A DNA stretch of 64,000 bases. Source: VRUE01 sp963840565 (GTDB taxonomy: Bacteria; Actinomycetota; Thermoleophilia; Solirubrobacterales; 70-9). Shown piece after piece: positions 25,417 through 34,782 of this stretch. Numbering within the stretch: the stretch's first letter is position 1; each line of letters opens with the position of its first letter. Made by a program: the position numbers and the translations under genes. The notes under the pieces were generated by a model. The model was not told the DNA's origin, made no database searches, and worked only from the letters and a program-made list of their open reading frames with translations. Where the stretch lies: assembly GCA_963840565.1 (NCBI GenBank), contig CAWIZH010000002.1, forward strand, positions 248,001 through 312,000. The letters run 5' to 3'.

Positions 25417-26724
25417 GCGAGCTGCCGCCCGGCCCGCGCGCTCCCAGGCTGCTGCAGTCGAGGCGCTGGTCGCGCGAGCCGCTGCCCTTCCTCGAGGAGT
25501 GCCGGACGCGCTACGGCGCCACCTTCACCCTGCGCCTGCGCCACCTCGGCACCTGGGTCCTGCTCTCCGATCCCGAGGACGTCAAACGGGTCTTCTCCGC
25601 CGATACCGACGACCTCGGTGTCGGCGTGCCGAACCTGGCCCTGCGGCCGGTGCTGGGGGCGCACTCGGTGATGCTGAGCGAGGAGCCCGAGCACATGGCC
25701 CGCCGCAAGCTGATGCTGCCGCGCTTCCACGGCGAGCGCATGCGCGAGGACGCCGAGATGATGACCGAGCTGGCCCGCCGCGAAGTGCGCGCCTGGCCGG
25801 TCGGACGAGCCGTTCAGCGCTCTGGCCGCGGATGCAGGCGCTGACCCAGGAGGTCGTGATGCGGGCGGTCTTCGGCGACGACGAGGGCCGGCTGGACCGG
25901 CTGCGGGCTCTGCTGACGAACCTGACCGACGACGGTCAACGACGAAGGGCGCCTGCGCAAGCTCGCCGAGCTTCGGGCCGCGCTGGCTCGAACGCAGCCG
26001 CGGCTGGCGCGAGGCGATGGCGCCGGTCGAAGAGGAGGTGCTGGCCGAGGTGCAGCGCCGGCGCGCCGCAGGCGAGGACGGGCGCAAGGACGCGGTCTCG
26101 ATCCTGATCGAGGCGCGCAACGAGGACGGCTCGCCGCTGAGCGAGAAAGAGCTGCGCGACGAACTGCTGACGCTGCTGACCGACGGCCCGACCTCGAGCT
26201 CGCTCGCCTGGGTCTTCGAGCGGCTGCTGCGCCACCCCGAGAAGCTGGCCCGCCTGCAGGAGGAAGTGCTCGCCGGCGAGGGGGAGGCCTACCTCGACGC
26301 GGTGATCAAGGAGACGCTGCGGCTGCGGCCTCCGGTCTCGGTCGTCGTCCGCCGCCTGCTGCAAGCCGGCGACGCTGGGCGGCTACGACCTTCCCGGCGG
26401 CACCCTGGTCGCGCCCTGCGTCTACCTGATCCACAACAGCGCCGACATCTACGAGGACCCCGGCGAGCTTCATCCCCGAGCGCTTCCTCGAGCGCGCGCG
26501 CCGCGGTGCCGACCTGGATCCCCTTCGGCGGCGGCGCCCGCCGCTGCCTCGCCGCCAGCTACGCCGAACAGGAGATGAAGCGCGTCGTGCGCACCGTGCT
26601 CGAGGAGGTCGAGCTGGAGCCGGTCGAGTCGGGCGCCGAGCGGGTGAGCAGGAGCGCGATCGCCTTCAGCCCCGCCCAGCACGGCCTCGTCGTCGCCAAG
26701 CCCCGGACGCCCGCCTACGCATGA
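25413..26724 (+). pseudogene. cytochrome P450, frame-disrupted
   Basis: The ~430-residue restored protein is a bacterial P450: PGPRAPRLLQSRRW, PVLGAHSVMLSEEPEHMARR, I-helix LLTDGPTSSSLAWVFERLL, the ExxR motif KETLRLRP, and the heme loop PFGGGARRCLAASYA with the axial cysteine. The I-helix lacks the usual acidic-Thr pair and the residue after Cys-Leu is Ala instead of Gly, both slightly unusual. About seven insertions (e.g. near 25,801; 25,941; 26,361; 26,461; 26,501) interrupt it. It presumably oxidises a cluster intermediate. Confidence 0.8.
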
Positions 26725-28051
26725 GTGGCTGAGTACGACCTGATCGTCGTCGGCGCCGGCGCCAAGGCGGCTGGGATCTCGACCAAGGTCCACATCCTCA
26801 ACAGCCTCGGGCTCGCCCAGCTCTCGATCCTGGTGATCGAGGGGACCGAGGTCGCCGCCTCCTGGAAGGGGCGCAACGGGATGACCTCGGGCGAGGAGCC
26901 GCTGGCGGTGACGCCGATCAAGGACGTCGGCTTCCCGTACCAGAGCCACGTCGAGTTCGGCGAGGCGGGCGAGGCGATCGACGCCGTCGCTGGCCCAGTT
27001 CACCTGGCAGCAGCACATGATCAGCAAGCGCCGCTACGCGCGCTGGGTCGACGCCGGCTCGCCGCCAGGTGCGCCACCGCGACTACGGCGAGTACCTGAC
27101 CTGGGTGCTCTCGCGGGCGACCGAGGGCGTCGAGCACCTGAGCGCCGGGTGACGCAGGTGACGCTCGAGGAGAGGGCGAGCGCTGGGTGGTCGAGGCCGA
27201 GGGGGCCGAGGGCACAGTCGCGGCACGCCGGCGGCGCCCTGGTCCTGACCGGCCCCGGCATCCACCGCGCCTTCCCGCACGAGCCCGCGGTCGCCTCGCG
27301 GGTCTTTCACTGCGACAGCCGGCGCGATGAGTTCGCCCGCATTCCCGACGATCGCGCAGTGCGACATCGCGATCGTCGGCGGCGGCGAGAGCGCGCTCAG
27401 CGCGACGATGTTCCTGCGCGGCCTGCGGCCGCGACTGCCGCTTCACGATCTACACGCCGATGCTGCCGATGAGCCGCGGCGAGAGCTTCCTCGAGAACCG
27501 CGTCTTCTCCAACCCCGACACGGTCGAATGGGAGTCGCTCGACCAGCAGACGCGGCGCGACTTCGTCAAGCACTCCGACCGCGGCGTCTTCGACCCGCCG
27601 AGCCTGGCGGCGATCGCCTACGACGACCGCTGCGGCTTCGTCACCGGCCGCGTCACCGACGTCGGTGCGGCGGCCGGCGGGGAGGGGGTGCGGCTCGACT
27701 ACGAGTCGCCCGAGGGCGCGGTCAGCCGTGAGCACGACTACGTCGCCAACTGCACCGGCTTCGACCTGCTGGCGCAGCTGCGCACGCTCTTCCCGGAACC
27801 GGTGCGGGAGGAGATCGAGCGGCGGCTGCGGCCCGCTCTGGGATCAGCCCGCCGGCAGCGAAGTGCCGATCGGCCGCCACCTCGAGCTGGTCGGGATGCG
27901 CCCGCGCCTCCAGGTCCCCGGCCTGGCCGGTCTGAGCCAGGGCCCGGGCTTCGCCAACCTCGGCGCCCTGGGTCTGCTTTCCAACCGTGTTCTGCAGCCG
28001 CTTATGGTCGCAAATACCGAAATACTTGACACCCACAAACCAGTCGCATAG
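26725..28051 (+). pseudogene. SidA/IucD-like flavin N-monooxygenase, frame-disrupted
   Basis: Starts at GTG 26725 directly after the P450 stop. It carries an FAD-binding start YDLIVVGAGAKAAGISTK, then SWKGRNGMTSGEEPLAVTP, FTWQQHMISKRRYARWVDAG, and an NADPH-binding IAIVGGGESALSA segment. The end region has VANCTGFDLLAQ and GPGFANLGALGLL. This is the plan of ornithine/lysine/amine N-hydroxylases (K_oxygenase). About eight indels break it. An N-hydroxylase beside an amino-chorismate pathway suggests an N-oxidised product (hydroxylamine, nitro or azoxy), by inference. Confidence 0.7.
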
Positions 28052-28060
28052 GGTCGCGCG

Positions 28061-29639
28061 ATGACGCAGCGGAGGCAGGGGAGATGGAGCAGCTCGATCG
28101 GGTCATCGAGCAGCGCGTGCGGCGTCGGATTGCTGGTGCTCGCGCTGTTCGCGTTGGCGATCGCCGGCTGCGGTCGTCCTCCTCCTCCGACAGCGAAGAG
28201 GCCAGCTTCACCGGCTCCGGCTATCCCGGCGTCGACGCCGCCAACACGCGCAACGCCGAAAAGCGACGATCGACAGCTCCAACGTCGGCAGCCTCGCGGT
28301 CGCCTGGACCGCGCCGATCCCCGGCACCAGCAACTTCGGCAGCTACGCCTCGACCCCGGTGATCGACAAGGGCGTGATCTACTCGCAGGACCTCGCCTCC
28401 AACGTGCAGGCGCTCAGCCTCGACTCCGGCGAAGTGCTCTGGACGGCGACCTTCGAACAGCCCGACGAGGGCCCGAACGGCATCGTCGTCGCCGAAGGCC
28501 GGGTCTATCGGCGCGACTCCGACCGAAGCCTTCGCGCTCGACCAGAAAACGCGGCGAACAGCTCTGGTCGGTGAAACTGACCCGCAACGAACACGAGGGC
28601 ATCGACATGGCTCCCGGCTACCAAGACGGGCATCGTCTACGTCTCGACCGTGCCGCTCAACGCGAACGAGACCTACGAAGGCGGCGGCGTCGGCATCCTC
28701 TGGGCGCTCGACGCGAAGACCGGCAAGAAACTGTGGCACTTCGACACCGTGCCGAACAAGCCTCTGGGGCAAGCCCGAACGTCAACTCGGGCGGCGGCGT
28801 CTGGTACCCACCGGCCTTCGACGGCAAGGGCTCGATGTACTTCGGCGTCGGCAACCCGGCGCCGTTCCCCGGCACCGGCAAATACCCCTGGGGCTCGAGC
28901 CGGCCCGGCCCAAACCTCTACACCGACTCGCTGGTCAAGCTCAACGCCAAGACCGGCAAGCTCGACTGGTACCACCAGGTGACCCCGCACGACCTCTACG
29001 ACTGGGACTTCCAGGGCCCGCCGATCCTGATCGAAGGCCGGCGGCAAGGAAATCGTCGCCGCGGCGGGCAAGTCGGGCATCGTCCTCGCGGCCGACCCGA
29101 AGACCGGCAAGGTGCTGTGGCAGCGCGCGGTCGGCAAGCACAACGGCCACGACGACGACGGCCTGCTGGCGATGCGCGGCGAAGAGTCGAAGATCAGGAC
29201 CGGGGACCGTCTACCCGGGCTCACTCGGCGGCGTGATCGCGCCGATGTCAACCGACGGCTCAACCGCTCTTCGTGCCGGTCGTCAACAACCCGATCACGC
29301 TGGTCTCCGGCAGCCGAAAAGACCGAAGGCGGACGAAGCAGGCGGTGAAGTCGTCGCGCTCGACGCGGCGACCGGCAAGGTCAAGTGGAAAGAAGAACTC
29401 GCCAGCCCGGCCTTCGGCGCCACCACAGCGGTCAACGACCTCGTCTTCGCGACCAACTACGAAGGCACGGTCAGCGCCTTCGATGCCAAATCCGGCCAGG
29501 TCGTCTGGCGGGAAAAGCTGCCCGCGGGAACCAACTCCGGCGTGATGCTCGAGGGCGACATGCTGATCGCTCCCGCCGGCCTCGCCGCGGCCGAAGGCCA
29601 GAAAGCCGCAGATCGTCGCCTTCCGCGCTCGGCGAATAG
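28061..29639 (+). pseudogene. PQQ-type beta-propeller lipoprotein, frame-disrupted
   Basis: The N-terminus is a lipoprotein signal ending LALFALAIAGC. The body, once frames are joined, has repeated propeller blades with tryptophan-docking phrases: LDSGEVLWTATFE, TGEQLWSVKL, DAKTGKKLWHFDTV, KTGKLDWYHQVTPHDLYDWD, KTGKVLWQRAV, ATGKVKWKEEL and KSGQVVWREKLP. This resembles PQQ-dependent dehydrogenase/BamB-like propellers. It is probably anchored outside the membrane. Roughly a dozen indels interrupt it; the last codons end in a TAG at 29637. It may or may not belong to the biosynthetic set. Confidence 0.7.
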
Positions 29640-30153
29640 ACGCGCCGGTGCTCAGGCTCCGCGGCGTCGACCTCGCGCAGGCGGTGCGTGTCGACGTCGT
29701 AGACGAAGCCGCGCACGAGTCGCGGTGGGGCAGGAAGGCGGAGCGGCGCACGCGCAGGATCGACTGGCGCACGTCGGCGTCGACGTCGGCGAAGGACTCG
29801 ATCGCGAAGGCGGGGGCGACGCCGGTGGTCTCCATCAGCTCGGTGCGGAAGCCGTCGTCGGTGAGCTTCTGCATGCCGCAGTCGGTGTGGTGGATCAGCA
29901 TCACCTCGCGGGTGCCGAGCCGCCGCTGTGAGATCGCCAGCGAGCGGATCACGTCGTCGGTGATCACGCCGCCGGCGTTGCGCAGCACGTGCGCCTCGCC
30001 GTCGCCCAGCCCGAGCGCGGCGAAGACGTCCAGGCGCGAATCCATGCAGGTGACGATCGCCAGCTGCCGGCTCGGGCGCACGTCGAGGTGCTTGTCCGGC
30101 AGCGAGGCCGCGAAGCCCTCGTTGTTGGCGAGCAGCTCATCGATAACGCTCAT
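29640..30153 (-). pseudogene. beta-carbonic anhydrase, 3' end frame-disrupted
   Basis: Zinc enzyme interconverting CO2 and bicarbonate. From ATG 30153 the protein reads through IVTCMDSRLDVFAALGL (Zn Cys and Asp-Arg pair), HVLRNAGGVITDDVIRSL and MLIHHTDCGM (Zn His and Cys), all ligands present, a normal short beta-class enzyme (~165 residues). Near 29,717 one base is missing, and the conserved end RGFVYDVDTHRLREV continues in another frame. The stop is therefore uncertain. This is the last gene touched by the indel block; everything upstream of ~29,720 in this gene is clean. Confidence 0.85.
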
Positions 30154-30592
30154 CGCCCGGCACCCTAGCTTCAAGCGCCAGGGCGACCACCGCACGCTGG
30201 GCATCGGGCAGGGACCGAGCTGCGGCCGGGCCGAGAATTCGGCGCCACAGTGGTGCCATCGGCCCATCGATGTAGATCGTGTTGGTCAGCCGGCAGCCCC
30301 CGCCACTGGCGCTCTCGATCAGATGACGATGGCCCATGCGGGCCCCGGGTAGGCGGGCCTCGTCGGTGAAGAGGCGACCGTTCTCGTACTCGACGACCTC
30401 GAAGCGCAGGCGGAGGCCGCTGCGAAAGACGATGCGTGCGGTGGCGCCAAGGTCGAGCGGCCGGTCGAGGCTGGCACGCTTGATCTCGGCGTTCCAGCGG
30501 GGCCAGGCATCGGCATCGACATAGGCGCCGTCCCAAACCCGGGCCGGATCGAGGTCGGCTTCCAGGTAGCTCTCCGTCTCCCAGCGGCTCAA
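30137..30592 (-). CDS. SRPBCC / polyketide-cyclase-like protein
   Basis: A 151-residue START-like fold: MSRWETESYLEADLDPARVWD, then DADAWPRWNAEIKRA (the conserved W-x-x-W-N region), and later strands ending in TNTIYIDGPMAPLWRRILG and a long C-terminal helix. Such proteins bind hydrophobic ligands. Its start overlaps the TetR stop, so it is the second gene of that operon, and its end overlaps the carbonic anhydrase start by 17 bases. Confidence 0.8.
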   Translation of the reverse strand: MSRWETESYLEADLDPARVWDGAYVDADAWPRWNAEIKRASLDRPLDLGATARIVFRSGLRLRFEVVEYENGRLFTDEARLPGARMGHRHLIESASGGGCRLTNTIYIDGPMAPLWRRILGPAAARSLPDAQRAVVALALEARVPGDERYR

Positions 30593-31173
30593 CTGTAGAG
30601 GCCTTCCTCGAGCAGGTTGACGTTTGCTGCGACCCAGCGGTCCAGGCTCGCGTCGCTCAGCAGCGGCTCACCCAGCGCTTGCTCCAGCAGGGGCAGGAAG
30701 CTGAGCGGTGCCCAGATCAGGAAGAAGTGCTGCAGGGTCGCCCAGACAGGATCGAGGTTGCTGCGCAGGGCCCCTTTCTCCGTCAGCAGGTCGACCTCCT
30801 TGCGGCCGCCCTCGATCATCACCTGAAAGAGGCTGGAGCTGCCCGGCGTGGCCTCGACCAACGCCCGGCCGAGGTAAGCGCAGACGTCGGGTCGCTCACG
30901 CATCACGCGCGCTGTCTCCTCCGCCCGCTGGCGCAGCAGGTCGCGGCCGCTCGCCGTCTCTTCCGAGCCGTAGGCGGCGCCGAACTCCAGCAGTGCCGCC
31001 TCGTCGACGGCAGCGATCAACCCTTTCTTGCTGCCGAAATGGTGGACGATCAGGGCGGGCGATACCGCGGCAGCTCTGGCGACCTCGCGCAGGGAGGTCG
31101 CATCGATGCCGCCTTTGCCAAAGACAAGAAGTGCGGAGCGAATAATCGAGTTGGCGGCGTCGGCTGAACGCAT
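30589..31173 (-). CDS. TetR family transcriptional regulator
   Basis: From MRSADAANS the protein is ~194 residues. Its N-terminal helix-turn-helix reads IIRSALLVFGKGGIDATSLREVARAAAVSPALIVHHFGSKKGL, typical of TetR. The C-terminal ligand domain has no specific signature. It is translationally coupled to the SRPBCC gene, which may bind the same or a related ligand. The frame is open 10 codons further upstream, but the internal ATG is the more usual start. Confidence 0.88.
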   Translation of the reverse strand: MRSADAANSIIRSALLVFGKGGIDATSLREVARAAAVSPALIVHHFGSKKGLIAAVDEAALLEFGAAYGSEETASGRDLLRQRAEETARVMRERPDVCAYLGRALVEATPGSSSLFQVMIEGGRKEVDLLTEKGALRSNLDPVWATLQHFFLIWAPLSFLPLLEQALGEPLLSDASLDRWVAANVNLLEEGLYS

Positions 31174-31407
31174 GTTCAGCCGAACTGTACATGAGACCGT
31201 CAAATGCAGGCAAAGAGAGGAATGAAGCGGCGGCGGCCCGATGTACGAGTTGACACTCCGAGAGTTTGCGTACTACCGTATGTATAGGGAGAGAGGGAGG
31301 CCTAGGCCTATGCGGTCCGACGCATCGCTTCAGGGGGAAGACCTTCAGACGGCCGTCTGGGGAAGGAACATGGGGGGGTTGCCATCGAATCGGCGACTCG
31401 ATATCGC

Positions 31408-32622
31408 GTGAACCGCGCCAGGGATCGCCAGCACAAGTCCCAGCACGAAATCCGGACTGAGCTGGTCGAGCGACTGCGCAGCCGCTCAGCCGAGATCGAA
31501 GACGCGATCTTCAATCGCGTGCGGGCGCTCGCTTTGCCGGTGGAAAGCGAGGACGCCGAGTACAGGGCGGGGCTGCGCGCCACCGTCGCCGAGTCGGTCG
31601 ACTACGCGCTGACCAGCATCGAGCGCGGCGAGGATTCGGCGGAAGCGTTGCCCCAGGCGGCAGCTGTGCAGGCGCGCCGGGCTGCCCGCAGCGGCGTCGG
31701 CCTCGACACCGTCCTGCGCCGTTACGCGGCCGGCGACCGGCTGGTCAGCGAGATCATCATGGACGAGGCGGGCCGGTTTCCCAACGAGGCCCTGCGCCAG
31801 GTACTGAGGACCCAGAGCCCACACGTCGATCGCCTGATGGCCGCAGTCGCGTCGGAGTACATGGCCGAGTTGGAGCTGATGCGCCGCTCGCCGGCTCAAC
31901 GCGTGGCGGAACGGGTCAAAAAGCTGCTTGCCGGCGACGCGTCGTTTGATGCGGAAGGGCTGCACTACGAGTTCGAGGCCTGGCACGTGGGCCTGATCGT
32001 GACCGGTGCGCAGGCCGAGGTCGCCGCCCGCACCCTTGCCGCCGGAGTGAAACGGGAGCCGCTTGTGGTCAAGCACGGCGACGCCAGTGCTTGGGCCTGG
32101 CTGGGGGGACGACAGCCCCTCGATATAGACGAGGTGCAGGGCCACCTCGCGGCCGGGTCACTCGGCGACGTGACGCTTGCAGTCGGTGAGCCGCGCTGGG
32201 GAGTGGATGGATGGCGCCTCAGCCACCACGAGGCCAAGGCTGCCCAGCAGGTGATGCTGCGCTGCCCGCAGCCGCTGATCCGGGCAAGCAGTGTGCTCTT
32301 GCTCGCCGCGGTGCTGCGCGACGAACCGTTAGCCAGGTCGTTGCGCGAGACCTACCTCGCTCCGCTCGATGGCCTGGGGGATTCGGGATCGGTCTTACGC
32401 GAGACGCTGCGCGCCTACTTCGCGGCGGGATTCAATGCCGCCACGGCTGCGGCCGCGCTGGAAGTCGACCGCCACACCGTGCAGCGCCGCCTGCGCAAGG
32501 TGGAGGAGGCGCTTGGCCGGCTGCTGCCGAGCTGCCACGCAGAGATTGAGGTGGCGTTGAGGTTGGAGGAGCTCGACGGTTCCTCCGCTGTCAGTCCCCG
32601 GCTGGCCGCGGAGAGTCGCTGA
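31408..32622 (+). CDS. PucR/CdaR-like transcriptional regulator
   Basis: The 404-residue protein ends in a PucR-type helix-turn-helix: LRETLRAYFAAGFNAATAAAALEVDRHTVQRRLRKVEEALGR (residues ~335-378). The middle has a GGDEF-like degenerate domain typical of CdaR/PucR regulators, and the N-terminal ~150 residues are helical (sensor). Start is GTG 31408. It is a single-gene unit with a 230-base leader and a hairpin just after the stop. Ligand unknown. Confidence 0.85.
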   Translation: MNRARDRQHKSQHEIRTELVERLRSRSAEIEDAIFNRVRALALPVESEDAEYRAGLRATVAESVDYALTSIERGEDSAEALPQAAAVQARRAARSGVGLDTVLRRYAAGDRLVSEIIMDEAGRFPNEALRQVLRTQSPHVDRLMAAVASEYMAELELMRRSPAQRVAERVKKLLAGDASFDAEGLHYEFEAWHVGLIVTGAQAEVAARTLAAGVKREPLVVKHGDASAWAWLGGRQPLDIDEVQGHLAAGSLGDVTLAVGEPRWGVDGWRLSHHEAKAAQQVMLRCPQPLIRASSVLLLAAVLRDEPLARSLRETYLAPLDGLGDSGSVLRETLRAYFAAGFNAATAAAALEVDRHTVQRRLRKVEEALGRLLPSCHAEIEVALRLEELDGSSAVSPRLAAESR

Positions 32623-32623
32623 A

Positions 32624-32639
32624 GCCGGGCAGACCCGGC
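32624..32639 (+). terminator. short hairpin after the PucR-like gene
   Basis: GCCGGG (32624-32629) and CCCGGC (32634-32639) form a 6-bp GC stem with a CAGA loop two bases after the stop codon. A weak T-tract (CCTTTTGG) lies ~10 bases further. It could act as an intrinsic terminator, though the tract is poor. Confidence 0.4.
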
Positions 32640-32852
32640 CTGATGCGACCTTTTGGCACTACTGCTGCGCAGCGTTGCGCCACATTGGTATAGGGCGGAC
32701 AAAACTTCGTTGATAGACACCAGGAGTTGACGCGGGGGGCGGCAAGTGGGTCGCACCGCCGCGCGGTCCGGAGCGGGCGACCCAGTTCGGGCAGCCCTTC
32801 GCCCTCGCCAAGGCTGGGTCGTCCGCAGGGCCCGTCGAGAAAGGTCCACCCG

Positions 32853-33692
32853 ATGGCAGTGAGACACGGCAGCCTGCTCGCAGTTGGCGATCTTCACATC
32901 GAATATCCGGAGAATCGCGAGATCGTCTCGCGGCTCGAGCCGGCCTCCGAAAACGACTGGCTGATCGTCTGTGGTGACATCGCCAATCTGCCCAGCGACA
33001 TCGAGTGGGCCTTACGCTTGCTGCGAGAGCGTTTCGCGACTGTCATCTGGGTGCCTGGAAACCGCGAACTGCTGGCCTGCGGGAGCGACCCGCCGGCGTG
33101 GCGCGGCGCGCGCCGCTACCGTCGCCTCGTCGAGATGTGCCGTGGGCTCGGCGTGCTCACGCCGGAGGACCCCTACCCGGTATGGGAAGGCGGCGGCGGC
33201 CCGGTGCGGATCGTGCCGCTCTTCGTCCTCTACGACTACAGCTTTGGCAGCAACGCGGGGTTGACGCCCAGGGAGGCCGTGAGGCGCGCCAGCGATGCCG
33301 GCGTCGTTTGCGCCGACGAGGCGCTCTTGGACCCCGATCCCTACCCCAGCCGTCAGGCTTGGTGCGAGGCCCGGGTGCGCGTCACCGAACGCCGCTTGGC
33401 CGAGCTCGAGCCGGTCCTCCCCGCGGTCCTGGTCAATCACTTTCCCCTGATAGTCGAGTCGACTCGGGTGCTGCCCCGTCCGGAGTTCGCGCGATGGTGC
33501 GGAACGGCCAAGACCGCCGACTGGCATCGCCGCTTTCGGGCCAGGGCGGTCGTCCACGCTCACCTTCACGTTCCGCACACGATCTGGCACGAGGGCGTGC
33601 GCTTCGAGGAGGTTTCGCTCGGCAACCCGCGCGAGCGCCGCCGCCAATTTCGCCCGCGGCAGGCACTGCGCCGCATCCTGCCGGAGGCCTGA
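32853..33692 (+). CDS. metallophosphoesterase
   Basis: From ATG 32853 the ~279-residue protein shows the calcineurin-like metal site in order: VGDLHIEY (Asp-x-His), VCGDIANLP (GD), VPGNRELL (GNxE), VNHFPL, and HAHLHVPHTIW (His-x-His). Length fits a single-domain phosphoesterase. The frame extends 42 codons upstream but that part is low-complexity and has no start as good. Substrate unknown. It stands alone between PucR and a convergent secreted-protein gene. Confidence 0.85.
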   Translation: MAVRHGSLLAVGDLHIEYPENREIVSRLEPASENDWLIVCGDIANLPSDIEWALRLLRERFATVIWVPGNRELLACGSDPPAWRGARRYRRLVEMCRGLGVLTPEDPYPVWEGGGGPVRIVPLFVLYDYSFGSNAGLTPREAVRRASDAGVVCADEALLDPDPYPSRQAWCEARVRVTERRLAELEPVLPAVLVNHFPLIVESTRVLPRPEFARWCGTAKTADWHRRFRARAVVHAHLHVPHTIWHEGVRFEEVSLGNPRERRRQFRPRQALRRILPEA

Positions 33693-34391
33693 TCAGCGCT
33701 CGGGCCCGGCCTCGCATTCGTGCGACTGGCCCCTGTCCGGACCGCCGTCGCAGTAGTCAGAGCCATTGCCGCCGTAGAGCTGGTCGGTGCCGGTGCCGCC
33801 AAAGAGGCGATCGTTGCCGCCTTCGCCGTGGCAGCCGTCCTGGCCTCCGCCCATCAGGCATTCGTCCCGTCCCGGGCCACCCCAGCAGCCATCGCTGCCG
33901 TTGCTGGTCTTGCAGTAGTCGTCGCCAGAGTCGCCGACGCAGTCGGTGTTGGCCGGACCCGAGATGCAGATGTCGTCACCGCCGCCGCCGATGCAGCGGT
34001 TGCGCGGCGAGCCCTGTGGGTAGCAGGTGTCCGCCTCGGCGTTGCCGATCAGCTTGTCGGAGCCGGAGCCCAGGTAGGCGGTCAGCGGCACCGGCAGCGG
34101 GTCCAGAACATCGACCTTGTCGTTCGACGAGCCCATTTCGACGATCACCGAGGAGGCTTCCGCCAGCCGGCAGGAAGCGCCTTCGCGGCCGCGTGCGAGG
34201 CGGCAGCCACTCGGCCTCTCCGCGGTCAGCCGGCCGTTAACGAGCAGCTGGCCGCCGCTGACGCTGAGGCGCAGGTGCGAGCCCGAGCTATCGCCGCGAA
34301 TCAAGATGATCCCGCCCCGCGGTGAGGCCGAGCTGCTGAGCCCCAAAAAAGCTAGGACAACGACGGCAGCGATGAGCAGTGCGCGATGCAA
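33693..34391 (-). CDS. secreted cysteine-rich RTX-like repeat protein
   Basis: The 232-residue protein has a Sec signal (MHRALLIAAVVVLAFLGLSSSA), a beta-rich middle, then a C-terminal array of calcium-binding-like nonapeptides with added cysteines: GGGGDDICIS, GDSGDDYCKT, GGPGRDECLM, GGGQDGCHG, GEGGNDRLFGGTGTDQLYG and GGNGSDYCDGGPD. RTX repeats normally lack cysteine, so the paired cysteines suggest disulphide stapling outside the cell. No protease or lipase domain is attached. Role unknown, perhaps surface adhesion. Confidence 0.75.
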   Translation of the reverse strand: MHRALLIAAVVVLAFLGLSSSASPRGGIILIRGDSSGSHLRLSVSGGQLLVNGRLTAERPSGCRLARGREGASCRLAEASSVIVEMGSSNDKVDVLDPLPVPLTAYLGSGSDKLIGNAEADTCYPQGSPRNRCIGGGGDDICISGPANTDCVGDSGDDYCKTSNGSDGCWGGPGRDECLMGGGQDGCHGEGGNDRLFGGTGTDQLYGGNGSDYCDGGPDRGQSHECEAGPER

Positions 34392-34393
34392 GC

Positions 34394-34774
34394 TCAGCCT
34401 TGCAGCTGGGCGAGCGCGTCGTCGCGGCTTGAATGGATCGGGATCGTCGCCTCGAGGCCGGTGACGTCGAGCACTCGCTTGACCTGGTCACCGACGCCGC
34501 AGATCGAGAATCGATCGTCGAGCTTCTGCCAGGCCCTGACGATCAGGGCGATCCCGGTCGAGTCGATGAATTCACAGCGGCTCAGGTCGATCAGCAGGGT
34601 TGAGTCCGAGGTCGCCAGGGGCGCCTCGAGTTGTCGCTCGAGCTCGGCTGCCGTGTTCATGTCCAGCTCACCCTCGACGAGGATCACGAACACGCCCCGC
34701 TTCTGCTCGCTGTGCACTTTGAAAGGCGCGGGAGTCAACGCAAGGGCGATGCTACTGAAGCCGACCGCCCCCAA
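34394..34774 (-). CDS. STAS domain anti-sigma factor antagonist
   Basis: The ~126-residue protein has the SpoIIAA pattern: VFVILVEGELDMNTAAELERQL, LLIDLSRCEFIDSTGIALIVRA where the Ser of DSTG is the usual phospho-site, then a C-terminal helix region VKRVLDVTGLEATIPI. It would bind an anti-sigma kinase and release a sigma factor. No partner kinase or sigma gene is adjacent. The start may be internal to the first 20 residues. Confidence 0.85.
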   Translation of the reverse strand: MGAVGFSSIALALTPAPFKVHSEQKRGVFVILVEGELDMNTAAELERQLEAPLATSDSTLLIDLSRCEFIDSTGIALIVRAWQKLDDRFSICGVGDQVKRVLDVTGLEATIPIHSSRDDALAQLQG

Positions 34775-34782
34775 GTGCCTTT

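Noticed and set aside
19821..29639. Frequent +1 shifts as programmed frameshifting or four-base decoding by the adjacent tRNA
   Set aside because: The shift sites share no slippery sequence or stimulatory structure, both insertions and losses occur, the same block also hits the unrelated carbonic anhydrase gene on the other strand, and the tRNA has an ordinary 7-base anticodon loop. Sequence error explains it better.
31249..31290. Sigma-70 promoter TTGACA near 31,250 for the PucR-like gene
   Set aside because: No acceptable -10 box lies 16-18 bases downstream; the best candidate (TATGTA) is 23 bases away.
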